Virus record (IMG/VR): IMGVR_UViG_3300025083_000062
Span: 1-48,296 of that record
Strand: one strand, 5' to 3'
Length of the DNA stretch: 48,296 bases
From: a virus
The notes under the pieces were generated by a model that searched no databases, was not told the origin of the DNA, and saw nothing but the letters and a program-made list of their open reading frames with translations. This document shows, piece after piece, positions 48,121 to 48,296 of the stretch. The translations under genes and the position numbers were made by a program. The number at the start of each line of letters is the position of its first letter. Within the stretch, counting starts at the first letter, position 1.

Positions 48121-48296
48121 TTATGAGAATAGTTCTTGTAGTTTATCCCACTTGTGTGCCTTATCCTTAAAGGTCTTCATTGTTTTTATTGTATTAACGT
48201 GATCATCCTTTGCTTTCTGTAATTGATCTCGCAGGTTTTGTAGTTCGTTATTAACTAGATCAGAAAAATATATTCTGTCCTGTGTTGTTAAGTCTG
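48121..48296 (-). CDS. Partial coiled-coil protein, cut by the window edge
   Basis: The last 57 codons of a leftward gene (in frame from 48294) with no start codon inside the window. It is helical and charged (L-Q-N-L-R-D-Q-L-Q-K-A-K-D-D, then K-W-D-K-L-Q-E-L-F-S). If the window ends were joined as a circle the frame would meet a stop in bases 1-45 without any start, so the gene continues in sequence not shown here. Confidence 0.6.
   Translation of the reverse strand, partial: DLTTQDRIYFSDLVNNELQNLRDQLQKAKDDHVNTIKTMKTFKDKAHKWDKLQELFS

Overview
This window is the larger part of a tailed dsDNA phage genome, most likely a short-tailed (podovirus-like) lytic marine phage. The evidence is a complete virion module (terminase, portal, scaffold, capsid, adaptor, nozzle, fibres, internal virion/ejection proteins) opposite a T7-style replication module (family A DNA polymerase, primase-helicase, endonuclease I, SSB) with the nucleotide genes common in marine phages (class II RNR, ThyX, MazG). 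There is no integrase, repressor, reverse transcriptase, CRISPR array or recognisable phage RNA polymerase. DUF1127 and DUF1289 proteins, both frequent in Alphaproteobacteria, hint at an alphaproteobacterial host; this is inference. The right edge cuts a gene, and that gene finds no start codon if the two ends are joined, so the genome probably continues.

Layout. Bases 46-35432 are read rightward apart from one gene. First come small proteins (including a 53-residue DUF1127 protein behind a hairpin that hides its ribosome binding site), then terminase, portal, scaffold, a structured leader, major capsid protein, adaptor and nozzle. Next are a 1440-residue S74-type fibre, a 71-residue fibre-base paralogue and a 706-residue second fibre/receptor-binding protein. 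The two large fibre proteins are extraordinarily rich in cysteine (47 and 65 Cys by my count). A surface-sugar cassette follows (20628-26233): GT9-like glycosyltransferase, NodU-type carbamoyltransferase, GmhB-like phosphatase on the opposite strand, heptose-1-phosphate adenylyltransferase, heptose-7-phosphate kinase, cupin and HldD-like epimerase. Together these cover most of the ADP-L-glycero-D-manno-heptose pathway. Five internal virion genes close the module, ending at a strong bidirectional terminator (35437-35463).

Bases 35467-48296 are read leftward in tightly overlapping units (ATGA/TAATG junctions): small proteins, DUF3310, DUF1289, RNR, MazG, endonuclease I, a Cas4-like nuclease, SSB, polymerase, primase-helicase, ThyX, an HNH-AP2 homing endonuclease, tRNA-Arg(UCU) and a run of small early proteins. 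An AT-rich inverted-repeat region (47137-47238) with a promoter-like sequence sits among the early genes.

How it works together: the leftward module supplies dNTPs, degrades host DNA, resolves junctions and replicates the genome. The rightward module builds the particle. The sugar cassette, embedded in the virion block beside the fibres, probably alters a host or virion surface glycan late in infection. The most unusual elements are the cysteine-saturated fibres and the heptose/carbamoyl cassette.
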